8,500 nucleotides of DNA from an uncultured Blautia sp. GTDB taxonomy: Bacteria; Bacillota; Clostridia; Lachnospirales; Lachnospiraceae. Made by a program: the position numbers and the translations under genes. Position 1 is the first letter of the stretch, and the number at the start of each line of letters is the position of its first letter. The stretch lies in NCBI GenBank assembly GCA_934394595.1, contig CAKRRX010000110.1, positions 1 through 8,500 on the forward strand, given 5' to 3'. Positions 1 to 5,868 of the stretch are shown in pieces. The notes beneath the pieces were generated by a model. That model saw only the letters and a list, made by a program, of their open reading frames with translations, did no database searches and had not been told where the DNA came from.

Positions 1-119
1 TCTACGCTCTGGATCTTTACATTTGCAGCCTTGGACGCTGCATCAAGAGCAACAAAGCAGGCTACCAGGTTATCCAGCTCAAATACCCCAACTGCCATGC
101 CATCATAGTTTTCTGCCAT
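1..119 (-). CDS. BMC-domain microcompartment shell protein, N-terminal part (runs off the window)
   Basis: The reading frame starts with ATG at 119 and continues past position 1, so only about 39 N-terminal residues are visible. An AGGAGG ribosome binding site lies 6 bases before the ATG and fixes the start. After a short polar N-terminus (MAENYDG) the protein reads AVGVFELDNLVA, then ALDAASKAANVKI. This is the first strand and first helix of a BMC fold, where a 'G-x-x-E' strand precedes 'D-A-x-x-K-A-A-N-V'. Proteins of this family tile as hexamers or trimers into the shell of bacterial microcompartments, such as ethanolamine, propanediol or glycyl-radical enzyme organelles. The visible part cannot tell which type this is. 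A promoter about 70 bases upstream suggests it begins its own operon continuing to the left. Family call fairly sure; subtype unknown. Confidence 0.72.
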   Translation of the reverse strand, partial: MAENYDGMAVGVFELDNLVACFVALDAASKAANVKIQSV

Positions 120-137
120 TTTATCCTCCTTATGAGA

Positions 138-167
138 CGGGAAAATGGGTTGTAAATAGTTCTCCCG
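138..167 (-). promoter_or_regulatory. Small leader hairpin before the BMC gene
   Basis: In the short untranslated leader of the BMC gene, CGGGAGAA (160-167) can pair with TTTTCCCG (138-145). This gives an 8 bp stem with one G-U pair and a 14-base loop. It ends about 8 bases before the AGGAGG ribosome binding site and has no U-tract, so it is not a terminator. It may stabilise the mRNA or tune translation, or it may be a chance pairing. Confidence 0.3.
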
Positions 168-185
168 ACTGCGTTCTTTTTTATC

Positions 186-214
186 AGTATACCTTGTTTT
201 TGCAGAAATTACAA
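186..214 (-). promoter_or_regulatory. Sigma-A type promoter for the BMC gene
   Basis: Read on the minus strand, the -35 box is TTGTAA (209-214), the spacer is 17 bases and the -10 box is TATACT (186-191). Transcription would start near 179, giving a leader of about 60 bases before the BMC start codon. Box quality and spacing are good for a vegetative sigma factor. It also separates the BMC gene from the toxin-antitoxin operon, which ends at the terminator around 361-394. Confidence 0.55.
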
Positions 215-277
215 GCAATTTCTGGCTTCAATCTCACATAAAATCACAAGATACAACAAAATCCCACATTTGTTAGG

Positions 278-306
278 GATAACGTTTTAAATTATCTATT
301 GATAAC
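278..306. repeat. Clustered GATAA / TTATC repeats upstream of the BMC promoter
   Basis: GATAAC occurs at 278-283 and again at 301-306 as a direct repeat, with the inverted copy TTATC at 292-296. This creates two overlapping inverted repeats: GATAA-N9-TTATC and TTATC-N4-GATAA. The cluster lies 64 to 92 bases upstream of the BMC -35 box. Such an arrangement could be an activator or repressor site, but the region is AT-rich and chance is possible. Confidence 0.25.
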
Positions 307-360
307 ATTACTCTACCTATTTTGAACACTGCCTTTTCTCAATTCCATAAATACAAAGTA

Positions 361-394
361 GTAAAACAAGGGGGCAATCCCAGGACTGTCCCCC
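361..394 (-). terminator. Intrinsic terminator after the toxin-antitoxin operon
   Basis: On the minus strand GGGGG (390-394) pairs with CCCCC (370-374). The interior, CAGTCC against GGATTG, continues the stem with one bulged A and a G-U pair, leaving a tiny loop. The sequence after the hairpin is TTGTTTTAC (361-369). This is a plausible rho-independent terminator about 190 bases after the antitoxin stop codon. The GGGGACAG..GCCCC core also resembles REP-like palindromes that occur dispersed in some genomes. Confidence 0.55.
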
Positions 395-580
395 AATAAA
401 ATTAATTTTAATTTTCCTTTTTTTAGAACCCCAATTAAGTTTAATTTCCCAAACTGAATATTCCAACTTATATGACATTATTGTCCGGTAATTAAAAAAC
501 CGATTGATTTCCGCCATGCCGGAATTATGGTTTCTTAACGCAAGAATATTCACAAACCGCCTTATTCTCACCTCATCATT

Positions 581-1585
581 CTAATTCAGCTGAATGTCTT
601 TTGCATAACTATATGAAATTATCTCCCCCTGCTTTGTAGAACGATATCCTTTTTCTTTGTGTGAATAATTAGAAATATCTGCTGAACCAAAATCTTTGAA
701 TTTAACAAATATTCTTTCAAGCACTTCCAATTCTTCTGCTGAGAAAATATCCTCTGAGATATCGCATTCTGGAATGACTTGGTGTTTTTCGTAACCATTG
801 TCATAAGTAACTTCAATGTGTGCAATATGATCTGCAGCCATTTTTCCAAGAAGAATATCAAAATTTTCCGGAACAGGTCCGTATGGTAAATGTGCATACT
901 TTAAACCAGACATTGAGATTCCATTTTCCTTATAGAAAATCATGTCTGAATAATTCAGCAGCTTCATTAGTTTCGTCTTTAACAATTCAGAACTCTTATG
1001 TGCAAAAAACAATACCATTGCACATACCTTCTCATAATCAAATCCTTTAAACCCATTTTCTTCACATGGAGTCCGTGAAAAAAATAAATCAAAAATACGA
1101 CTGCCAACTCGATATTCTGCATCCTGCTCAAGCTTTTCAACAGCAGCTAACAATTTAGCTTTCTGTCTCTCATCAAGAGAAATTTCATTTTCTGTTAAAT
1201 AAGTTCTCATATTTTCAGGCTCTCTCAGAAAAAGAAGAAGGCTGTTGTGAGCCTTATCTTGAATAGAGCCGTTCTCATACCTGCAAATAGTTTTATCTCC
1301 CCAATTAAGCAGCTTCGCAAACCCTCTTTGGCTAAGACCATACTGCTCTCTTATTTTTTTTATTTCATCAGGGAAAAGCAATCTATGTCTGCGACGATAT
1401 TCATTATAAGCTCTTGTAAGTGTGGCATTATCTAGTTCTTCACAATAAAGCTCCTCTTCGCATTCAGCACAGACAAGCACTTGTGCATCCACTTCTATTT
1501 GCTCGCCACAGACGTCATAGCATTCTTTTTTTGTTATAATCTTAGTTTCAACTTCTCTTCCACATTCTTCACAATATTTTCTCAT
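581..1585 (-). CDS. MqsA-type antitoxin fused to a Panacea (DUF4065) domain
   Basis: A 334-residue protein with three regions. Residues 1-50 form a zinc-ribbon of the MqsA/YgiT type with two CxxC pairs (C5/C8 and C39/C42). Residues about 72-120 are an Xre-like helix-turn-helix (LSQRGFAKLL, then CRYENG), as in MqsA, which represses its own operon. Residues about 185-328 look like a Panacea/DUF4065 domain: KLMKLLNYSD at 205-214, YGPVP at 235-239, and a C-terminal SHKEKGY..GEIISYSYAKD stretch. E. coli MqsA has only the first two parts (about 130 residues), so this protein is more than twice as long. It should bind and neutralise the MqsR toxin encoded just upstream and repress the shared promoter. 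The start is supported by AAGGAGG 8 bases upstream of the ATG. The gene follows the toxin by 20 bases. Domain calls are from motifs; neutralisation is inferred from the families. Confidence 0.85.
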   Translation of the reverse strand: MRKYCEECGREVETKIITKKECYDVCGEQIEVDAQVLVCAECEEELYCEELDNATLTRAYNEYRRRHRLLFPDEIKKIREQYGLSQRGFAKLLNWGDKTICRYENGSIQDKAHNSLLLFLREPENMRTYLTENEISLDERQKAKLLAAVEKLEQDAEYRVGSRIFDLFFSRTPCEENGFKGFDYEKVCAMVLFFAHKSSELLKTKLMKLLNYSDMIFYKENGISMSGLKYAHLPYGPVPENFDILLGKMAADHIAHIEVTYDNGYEKHQVIPECDISEDIFSAEELEVLERIFVKFKDFGSADISNYSHKEKGYRSTKQGEIISYSYAKDIQLN

Positions 1586-1605
1586 TGACGACGCCTCCTT
1601 ATCTC

Positions 1606-1950
1606 CTAAACGAAATTATCTTCATGAAATCCAAGACACTTAAGGATATCTTCACCATTTTCTTTTACAATTTTCACCTTAACATAGAACTGCGTTCTAT
1701 CTACTTGTTTCTTGAATTCCCAAATATCGCCTGGTCTATTCGGATCCAGATCTTGTTTAGGACCTTTATAATAATCGCCAACAACAAGTTCAAGAATCTC
1801 TGCCTTAGCATCTTTAATTGTCAGCCCATGTTGCGCCAGGGCTTGCATATTTTTCCTTCGTGGTACAAAATCATATTTTCCTGCAGCTATTAATCTTTTT
1901 ACCTTTTCAAGATAAAAAATAATATCTGATTCGTTAGCTCGATTTCTCAC
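1606..1950 (-). CDS. mqsR: MqsR-family mRNA interferase toxin
   Basis: A 114-residue basic protein of the size and layout of MqsR, a RelE-fold ribonuclease that cleaves mRNA (at GCU in E. coli) and slows growth when its antitoxin is degraded. Visible features are the N-terminal helix with YLEKVKRLIAAGKY (13-26), a GDYYKGP motif (58-64), W77, the strand FYVKVKI (88-94), and the C-terminal strand CLGFHED (105-111). The last is the FYVKI...VSFHE pattern of the family. Translation starts at GTG (1950) behind GGAGG with 7 bases of spacing; no ATG gives a better start. It is the first gene of a two-gene operon with the antitoxin second, the MqsRA order rather than the commoner antitoxin-first order. 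A near-consensus promoter with an overlapping palindrome lies directly upstream. The frame is intact. The family call is sound; cleavage specificity cannot be read from the sequence. Confidence 0.88.
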   Translation of the reverse strand: MRNRANESDIIFYLEKVKRLIAAGKYDFVPRRKNMQALAQHGLTIKDAKAEILELVVGDYYKGPKQDLDPNRPGDIWEFKKQVDRTQFYVKVKIVKENGEDILKCLGFHEDNFV

Positions 1951-1966
1951 TCAGTCACCTCCGTGT

Positions 1967-1981
1967 ACTATATATTATAGT
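1967..1981. promoter_or_regulatory. Palindromic candidate operator of the toxin-antitoxin operon
   Basis: ACTATA-TAT-TATAGT is a perfect inverted repeat with 6-base arms and a 3-base centre. It covers the -10 box and the predicted transcription start of the mqsR promoter. MqsA-type antitoxins repress their operons by binding palindromes through their HTH domain, so this is the natural candidate site. It differs from the E. coli MqsA palindrome, and an AT-rich -10 region can look palindromic by chance. Confidence 0.4.
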
Positions 1982-2001
1982 CTAAGCTTATTCAATGTCA
2001 A
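1974..2001 (-). promoter_or_regulatory. Near-consensus sigma-A promoter for the mqsR-antitoxin operon
   Basis: On the minus strand the -35 box is a perfect TTGACA (1996-2001), the spacer is 16 bases and the -10 box is a perfect TATAAT (1974-1979). The predicted start is near 1967, which leaves a leader of about 17 bases holding the GGAGG site before the GTG start. So strong a promoter needs repression, which fits an autoregulated toxin-antitoxin pair. Confidence 0.8.
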
Positions 2002-2008
2002 GCAAAGC

Positions 2009-2068
2009 GCGGTCATATAACCGCATTTTTTATTAGTACTTTTCGAACTTTTCATTTGTTCGTTTTTT
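2009..2068 (+). terminator. Two terminator-like hairpins between mocA and mqsR, oriented to the plus strand
   Basis: GCGGT-N6-ACCGC (2009-2024) is followed on the plus strand by ATTTTTT, and CGAAC-N9-GTTCG (2044-2062) by TTTTTT (2063-2068). Both have U-tracts only in the plus direction, yet no plus-strand gene lies to their left. In the minus direction, the one mocA needs, the first hairpin is followed only by a broken GCTTTGCTT tail, so it may stop mocA transcription poorly. Stems are short. They may be remnants of a boundary of the toxin-antitoxin island. I see no other terminator for mocA. Confidence 0.3.
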
Positions 2069-2115
2069 CGGAAGTATTTTTATATTCAGCAATGTATTCT
2101 AACGCATTCTTTCTT

Positions 2116-2673
2116 TTACAATTTAACATCCATATCCGTAAGCTCCCTTACATCATTCACCTTCAAAACAGCAGTATCCTCCCTATGCGCAGCTATCACA
2201 GACTTTCCCCCTCTGTCCCCGGTAATTGACAGTAGTTCTTCATAATATTTCTTTGTAAAAATACAGGGATTTCCAAGCTTTCCCTCGCAGGAGACACAGG
2301 CGATTCCTTTTTGGGAGGTTTTTAAAAGATCAATGAGCCGGTGGATTGTTGCGGTGGTAAGCCAGGGCTGATCCGATACAGTAAAAAGGCAGGCATCTGC
2401 ATCCTTGTTTGCTTTCAGACCAATCTTCAAAGATGAGGAAATCCCCTCGTCCGGATGGGGATTGATGTACACGTTTGTGCCCAAAGTTCTTGCTGCCTGC
2501 TCTATTTCTTCATATTGTGTCACTACAGTTATACTCTCAGGATCATTTGCCACTGTCATCAGTTTCTCCAGAATATGTCGGTACATTGGTTTTCCATCAA
2601 TCCTGTATAAAAGCTTGTTGCTTCCAAACCGGCGGCTGTTTCCGGCAGCCAGCATAATCAGTGCAATTTTCAT
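2116..2673 (-). CDS. mocA: Molybdenum cofactor cytidylyltransferase (MocA-like)
   Basis: A 185-residue nucleotidyltransferase of the MobA/MocA fold. Proteins of this family transfer CMP (MocA) or GMP (MobA) to Mo-molybdopterin. Xanthine dehydrogenase-family enzymes need the cytosine form, MCD, and its sulfurated state. The nucleotide-binding loop LAAGNSRRFGSNK (8-20) has the LAAG..RFG form typical of MocA, not the LAGG..RMG of MobA. Further motifs are GISSSLKIG (77-85), the metal-binding SDQPWL (100-105), GNPCIF (134-139) and GDRGGK (152-157). Length matches the family (about 190-200). The ATG overlaps the yqeC stop codon in an ATGA, showing translational coupling and one operon. MocA fits its neighbours: it finishes the cofactor for XdhA. 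A selenium-related role for this paralogue, as opposed to pure cytidylylation, remains possible. Confidence 0.85.
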   Translation of the reverse strand: MKIALIMLAAGNSRRFGSNKLLYRIDGKPMYRHILEKLMTVANDPESITVVTQYEEIEQAARTLGTNVYINPHPDEGISSSLKIGLKANKDADACLFTVSDQPWLTTATIHRLIDLLKTSQKGIACVSCEGKLGNPCIFTKKYYEELLSITGDRGGKSVIAAHREDTAVLKVNDVRELTDMDVKL

Positions 2674-3395
2674 AACGTTTCTGCCTCTTTCAGGCTGCCA
2701 TATGCAGCCACAGTTCCCTGCTTTTTTAAATCTTCTACAATATGCTCTGCCTCGGTGGAAGTAGTTAATACATCCGCTTTATTCAGATAGACACGGTAGA
2801 TTTTGTGATCCACATTTTTATACAGACCATGAATGGAAGTAGCAATCTTTTCGATATCCTCTGCTGTGACAGGTGCATCCAGATTTTTTCCAAGAAATGA
2901 ACTGGTGTATTCAGCCCTGTGAGCCGTTTCACAGATAGGTTTGCCAAGGCAGTCAAGGCCGATCACGCTTACCACCACATCTGCAAAGTCCGGGATCACA
3001 GGCTCCCAGTCTGCCGGAACCTTCAAAGGTTTTCGCTTTGCGCCATCTGCCTCGATCAGCATGACATCGCAAAGAGCAGCCAAATTTTTCAGTTCTGCCT
3101 CTTCTATGGAACACATTTTTCCAGTTTCCGGCTCGATATCCGCCACCGCTACATACCCGTGTTTTTCCAGCATTTCAGAAGTTTTTTCCAGCTCGTTTCC
3201 ACGTATCAGAGGAAGAGAAGGATCATAAGCCATGTGGGTGGTTGTAGTGATGATCACTTTTTTTCCTTTTGCACGAAGCTCCTCACTTAACCGATATATC
3301 AGACTGGTTTTTCCTCCGCCTCCCACTACAGCGATCACCGGGTATTTCTCAATATCTAATTTTAATAAATCCAGAAAATATCCGTTTTCTTTCAT
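2670..3395 (-). CDS. yqeC: Selenium-dependent hydroxylase accessory protein YqeC
   Basis: With the start chosen here the protein has 241 residues, the usual YqeC length. A P-loop VGGGGKTS (24-31) follows a short leader, VIITTTTHM lies at 47-55, an EADGAKRKPLK stretch at 115-125, and NKAD (205-208) looks like the guanine-specificity motif of GTPases. YqeC is an orphan P-loop protein found in genomes with SelD and selenium-dependent molybdenum hydroxylases; its exact reaction is not established. The frame stays open upstream to an ATG at 3518 inside yqeB. The ATG at 3395 is preferred because AAGGAGG sits 6 bases before it and because family members begin close before the P-loop. This leaves a 97-base gap after yqeB with no clear promoter or terminator. 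The gene overlaps mocA by 4 bases. Role in selenium delivery or cofactor maturation is inferred from family linkage. Confidence 0.85.
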   Translation of the reverse strand: MKENGYFLDLLKLDIEKYPVIAVVGGGGKTSLIYRLSEELRAKGKKVIITTTTHMAYDPSLPLIRGNELEKTSEMLEKHGYVAVADIEPETGKMCSIEEAELKNLAALCDVMLIEADGAKRKPLKVPADWEPVIPDFADVVVSVIGLDCLGKPICETAHRAEYTSSFLGKNLDAPVTAEDIEKIATSIHGLYKNVDHKIYRVYLNKADVLTTSTEAEHIVEDLKKQGTVAAYGSLKEAETL

Positions 3396-3492
3396 CCTGA
3401 CCTCCTTCACACCAATTATTTTCATGCAGTAATTATCACTTAATTTCAAAACACCTAGAGCGTATGCAGATATACCTAATCTGGCTGGCCAC

Positions 3493-4311
3493 CTATTTTT
3501 CCGGTAAAACGCCCTCATTTAACAAAATCTCCACCACACTGCCGGCAATACATCTGGCTTTGTCCGAAATGGTAAAGCAGTTCTTTTTCTCCTCTTTTCT
3601 GGGGTCTATATCGGCAATTTTCATGCCAGGGAGAACATCATAGCCTTCTCGTATAATCCCCCTTAAAACGCCCGTTATAGAGGCTTCTACAGGGGTTTCC
3701 CCCACATAGGCAAGGATCTGACCCTTTTCTACGATATCTGCAATATGGGCGATATTATGGATTTTTCCGGCACCTGGTGAATGAATGACACGTTCCTTGC
3801 TCACACCGCCTACCATTCCGGGAACACCAGTGTTTGGAATGGCCGGACCCTGGGTGATAATTCTGGCAAGATCATGGCCTCGCATGGTCTCCACAACATA
3901 ATCCACGTCCTCTCCTGCAGAAAAACCGGGGCCAAGGCCTACCGTAAGAGGAGCCATATCCTTCGTGGTTCCAAGATTTCGTTTTGCAAGAATAGCATCT
4001 ACAAGAGCAGACACCTTTCCCTTGGCAGACAGTTCACTGATACATTTGCCAGAAGGATCTACCATAAGGGGAATTTCTCCATTTTCCCAGACCCTTTCAC
4101 ATTCTTCAAGAAAATCCACCCGTCTGCAGATCACTCCCTCCACAGCAGCTTCTCCATCATATACAGCTTCGCAAAATGCTACTTTTCTTCGGATTGCGCT
4201 TGGTTTTTCACATTCTAAAATCAATACCCGATAACCACAGCGATACAGCCTGTGGATCACACCACTTGCCAGATCTCCGCCGCCTCGGACAATTACACAG
4301 TTGTCTCTCAT
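3493..4311 (-). CDS. yqeB: YqeB / EF2563-family selenium-dependent molybdenum hydroxylase system protein
   Basis: A 272-residue protein starting VIVRGGGDLASGVIHRLY. The glycine-rich turn (10-17) and following helix look like a Rossmann-type nucleotide-binding N-terminus, and GLGPGFSAGEDVD (125-137) is a second conserved glycine-rich loop. Residues about 178-240 (KGQILAYVGETPVEA, GVLRGIIREGYDVLPG) read like a biotinyl/lipoyl-type barrel-sandwich fold without a modifiable lysine motif. The family co-occurs with YqeC, SelD and selenium-dependent molybdenum hydroxylases (E. faecalis EF2563, E. coli YqeB) and is taken to act in placing labile selenium on the molybdenum centre; the biochemistry is unresolved. 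AGGA sits 7 bases before the ATG. It is the first gene after the terminator downstream of xdhC and probably heads the yqeB-yqeC-mocA unit. No convincing promoter of its own is seen, so it may depend on readthrough. Confidence 0.85.
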   Translation of the reverse strand: MRDNCVIVRGGGDLASGVIHRLYRCGYRVLILECEKPSAIRRKVAFCEAVYDGEAAVEGVICRRVDFLEECERVWENGEIPLMVDPSGKCISELSAKGKVSALVDAILAKRNLGTTKDMAPLTVGLGPGFSAGEDVDYVVETMRGHDLARIITQGPAIPNTGVPGMVGGVSKERVIHSPGAGKIHNIAHIADIVEKGQILAYVGETPVEASITGVLRGIIREGYDVLPGMKIADIDPRKEEKKNCFTISDKARCIAGSVVEILLNEGVLPEK

Positions 4312-4340
4312 ATTCCATTCCTGCCTGTTCCTTTATTTTA

Positions 4341-4364
4341 TAAAAGGCGGGGAAGCTCCCCGCC
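4341..4364 (-). terminator. GC-rich intrinsic terminator or attenuator between xdhC and yqeB
   Basis: On the minus strand GGCGGGGA (4357-4364) pairs with TCCCCGCC (4346-4353) in a perfect 8 bp stem with a 3-base loop, followed by TTTTA (4341-4345). It lies about 50 bases after the xdhC stop and 30 bases before the yqeB start. The U-tract is short, so partial readthrough is plausible; this would make the accessory genes less expressed than the enzyme subunits, which suits catalytic maturation factors. Confidence 0.75.
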
Positions 4365-4412
4365 CATTATTGCCATCAATCTATAACATTTCCCCCACAG
4401 TATAGCACAAGA

Positions 4413-4904
4413 TCATCTGCCCTTACCAGTCATATTCTCCTGATTCACCTTTTCCACTGCATTTACAATATTCTCATATCCGGTACAGCGGCAAAGATTT
4501 CCTGCCATATGTTTGCGAATGGCATCTCTTGTAAGCTTCTCTCCACGCTCCAGAAGAACTGTGGCAGACATTACAAACCCAGGGGTACAAAAGCCACACT
4601 GGATAGCGCCCTCTTCAATAAAGGCTTCCTGGATTCTGGTAAGCTCGCCATTTTTCTCAAGGCCTTCCAGGGTACGGATATTCTTCCCCTCTGCCCAGAC
4701 AGCCAGATAAATGCAGGAATCAATAGTCTCACCGTCAATGATCACCGTGCAGGCCCCACACTCTCCAACCTCGCAGCCTTTTTTCACAGAAGTAAGTCCC
4801 AGACGGTTGCGCAGCATGTCAAGAAGGGATTCCCGCACATCCACGTACTCGGCTACCTCTTTTCCGTTTACGGTACACTGTACCAGCCGCATATCCTTTT
4901 TCAT
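4413..4904 (-). CDS. xdhC: Xanthine dehydrogenase iron-sulfur subunit
   Basis: A 163-residue protein carrying two [2Fe-2S] clusters that pass electrons from the molybdenum centre to FAD. The plant-ferredoxin-like cluster uses C44, C49, C52 and C64 (CEVGECGAC then DSC). The second cluster, in the helical C-terminal domain, uses C103, C106, C138 and C140 (CGFC and CRC). All eight ligands are present and the length is normal for the small subunit of three-subunit molybdenum hydroxylases. The ATG at 4904 overlaps the xdhB stop in an ATGA, with GGAGGT 8 bases upstream inside the end of xdhB, so the subunits are translationally coupled. The name follows the E. coli convention (XdhC is the FeS subunit) and must not be confused with the XdhC/CoxI maturation chaperone, which is absent here. 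Confidence 0.93.
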   Translation of the reverse strand: MKKDMRLVQCTVNGKEVAEYVDVRESLLDMLRNRLGLTSVKKGCEVGECGACTVIIDGETIDSCIYLAVWAEGKNIRTLEGLEKNGELTRIQEAFIEEGAIQCGFCTPGFVMSATVLLERGEKLTRDAIRKHMAGNLCRCTGYENIVNAVEKVNQENMTGKGR

Positions 4905-5851
4905 GACCGCTCACCTCCTGTTGCGTTTTCTATTTTTCCTGCTGAATTTGCCCTGTTATCAGTAACGGTAACTCCCGTCACCATTCCACGGCGAATGCTC
5001 TCCTTCAGCGCCCTTCTGGCAATCTCTCCACCGATCTGAAGCCGGAACGCCTTTGAAGCTCTCCAGGAATCACGGGGATTGATTTCTTCCCTTACCAGCT
5101 CTTCCACCTTCTGGTACATCTCTTCGCTGATTTCCATACCTTTGAGTGCCTCTTCTGTCTTCAGGCAACGATAGGGCACCGGCGCAGCTACACCAAAGGT
5201 GATCCTTACATCTTCCAGAATCTTTTTCATCGGGTCAATCTTACTTACCACACTACAGCTTAAGGTTGCAATATCCATAGCATTTCGCATAGAATATTTA
5301 ATGTAAAAGCCATGATATCCCTGATAATCTTTTCCCGGAATCACAATGTGGGTAAGCACATCTCCCTGATGGAGATCCACCCGGCCTGGCCCCAGATAAA
5401 AATCCTTAACAGGAACCATACGTCCACCTGTACCATCTGCAATCCGCAGCATGGCATTCAGGGAAAACAAAGTAGGCGCACTGTCTGCACTGACAGCCCC
5501 GTTGCATACGTTTCCACCGATGGTTCCAATATTACGCACCTGAGGGCCTCCCACCTGATCCACTGCTTCTCCAAGAACCGGAATCAGTTTCTGGATCACC
5601 GGATCATTTGTCACGTGGGAAAAGGTTGTTCCAGCACCAATATAAATATCACCGGAATCCATCAACTGAACCCCGCGAATTTCCTTAATATCACGGATAC
5701 TTACCAACGATGTGCCAGCCATTTTCCCTTCACGTATTTTGATCAGCACATCACTTCCTCCGGAAATCACTCTGGCATCCGGATGTTCTTTCAGAAGTGT
5801 TACCGCTTCCTTAATAGTTTCTGCATTATAATACTTTTCAATATCGTACAT
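4901..5851 (-). CDS. xdhB: Xanthine dehydrogenase FAD-binding subunit
   Basis: A 316-residue FAD-binding subunit of the CO dehydrogenase/xanthine dehydrogenase medium-chain family. It takes electrons from the iron-sulfur subunit and hands them to NAD+ or another acceptor. The first FAD loop is VISGGSDVL (28-36) and the second is the strongly conserved VRNIGTIGGNVCNGAVSADS (105-124). The C-terminal third, with REEINPRDSWRASKAFRLQ, is the usual all-family C-terminal domain. The ATG at 5851 follows xdhA by 17 bases, with AAAGGGGG about 8 bases upstream, and the end overlaps xdhC by 4 bases. The position between the Mo and FeS subunit genes is the E. coli xdhABC order. The final electron acceptor cannot be told from the sequence. 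Confidence 0.92.
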   Translation of the reverse strand: MYDIEKYYNAETIKEAVTLLKEHPDARVISGGSDVLIKIREGKMAGTSLVSIRDIKEIRGVQLMDSGDIYIGAGTTFSHVTNDPVIQKLIPVLGEAVDQVGGPQVRNIGTIGGNVCNGAVSADSAPTLFSLNAMLRIADGTGGRMVPVKDFYLGPGRVDLHQGDVLTHIVIPGKDYQGYHGFYIKYSMRNAMDIATLSCSVVSKIDPMKKILEDVRITFGVAAPVPYRCLKTEEALKGMEISEEMYQKVEELVREEINPRDSWRASKAFRLQIGGEIARRALKESIRRGMVTGVTVTDNRANSAGKIENATGGERS

Positions 5852-5868
5852 TCCTCATGCCCCCTTTC

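Larger units (their letters stand above)
120..580. other. Intergenic region between the antitoxin gene and the BMC gene
   Basis: About 460 bases without a gene I can support. Going leftwards it holds the terminator of the toxin-antitoxin operon (361-394), the GATAA repeat cluster (278-306), the BMC promoter (186-214) and the leader hairpin (138-167). An 84-codon minus-strand frame (317-571, GTG start) begins 9 bases after the antitoxin stop. It has no ribosome binding site at a workable distance, resembles no family I know, and its last third runs through the terminator hairpin, so I do not annotate it as a gene. The part from 395 to 570 is AT-rich and otherwise featureless. Confidence 0.6.

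Noticed and set aside
317..571. 84-codon minus-strand frame just after the antitoxin gene
   Set aside because: GTG start without a usable ribosome binding site, no recognisable family, and the 3' third reads through a terminator hairpin. Most likely an open frame by chance.
3396..3492. Promoter for yqeC in the gap after yqeB (TTGAAA with downstream AT-rich boxes)
   Set aside because: No -10 of acceptable quality lies at 16-18 bases from the -35 candidate.
3396..3518. Longer yqeC with the start at 3518, overlapping yqeB
   Set aside because: The added 41 residues look unlike any family N-terminus, while the ATG at 3395 has AAGGAGG at ideal distance and gives the normal family length.
4370..4412. 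Promoter before yqeB (TTGTGC with TTATAG)
   Set aside because: Boxes are weak, and any transcript from it would run straight into the strong hairpin at 4341-4364.
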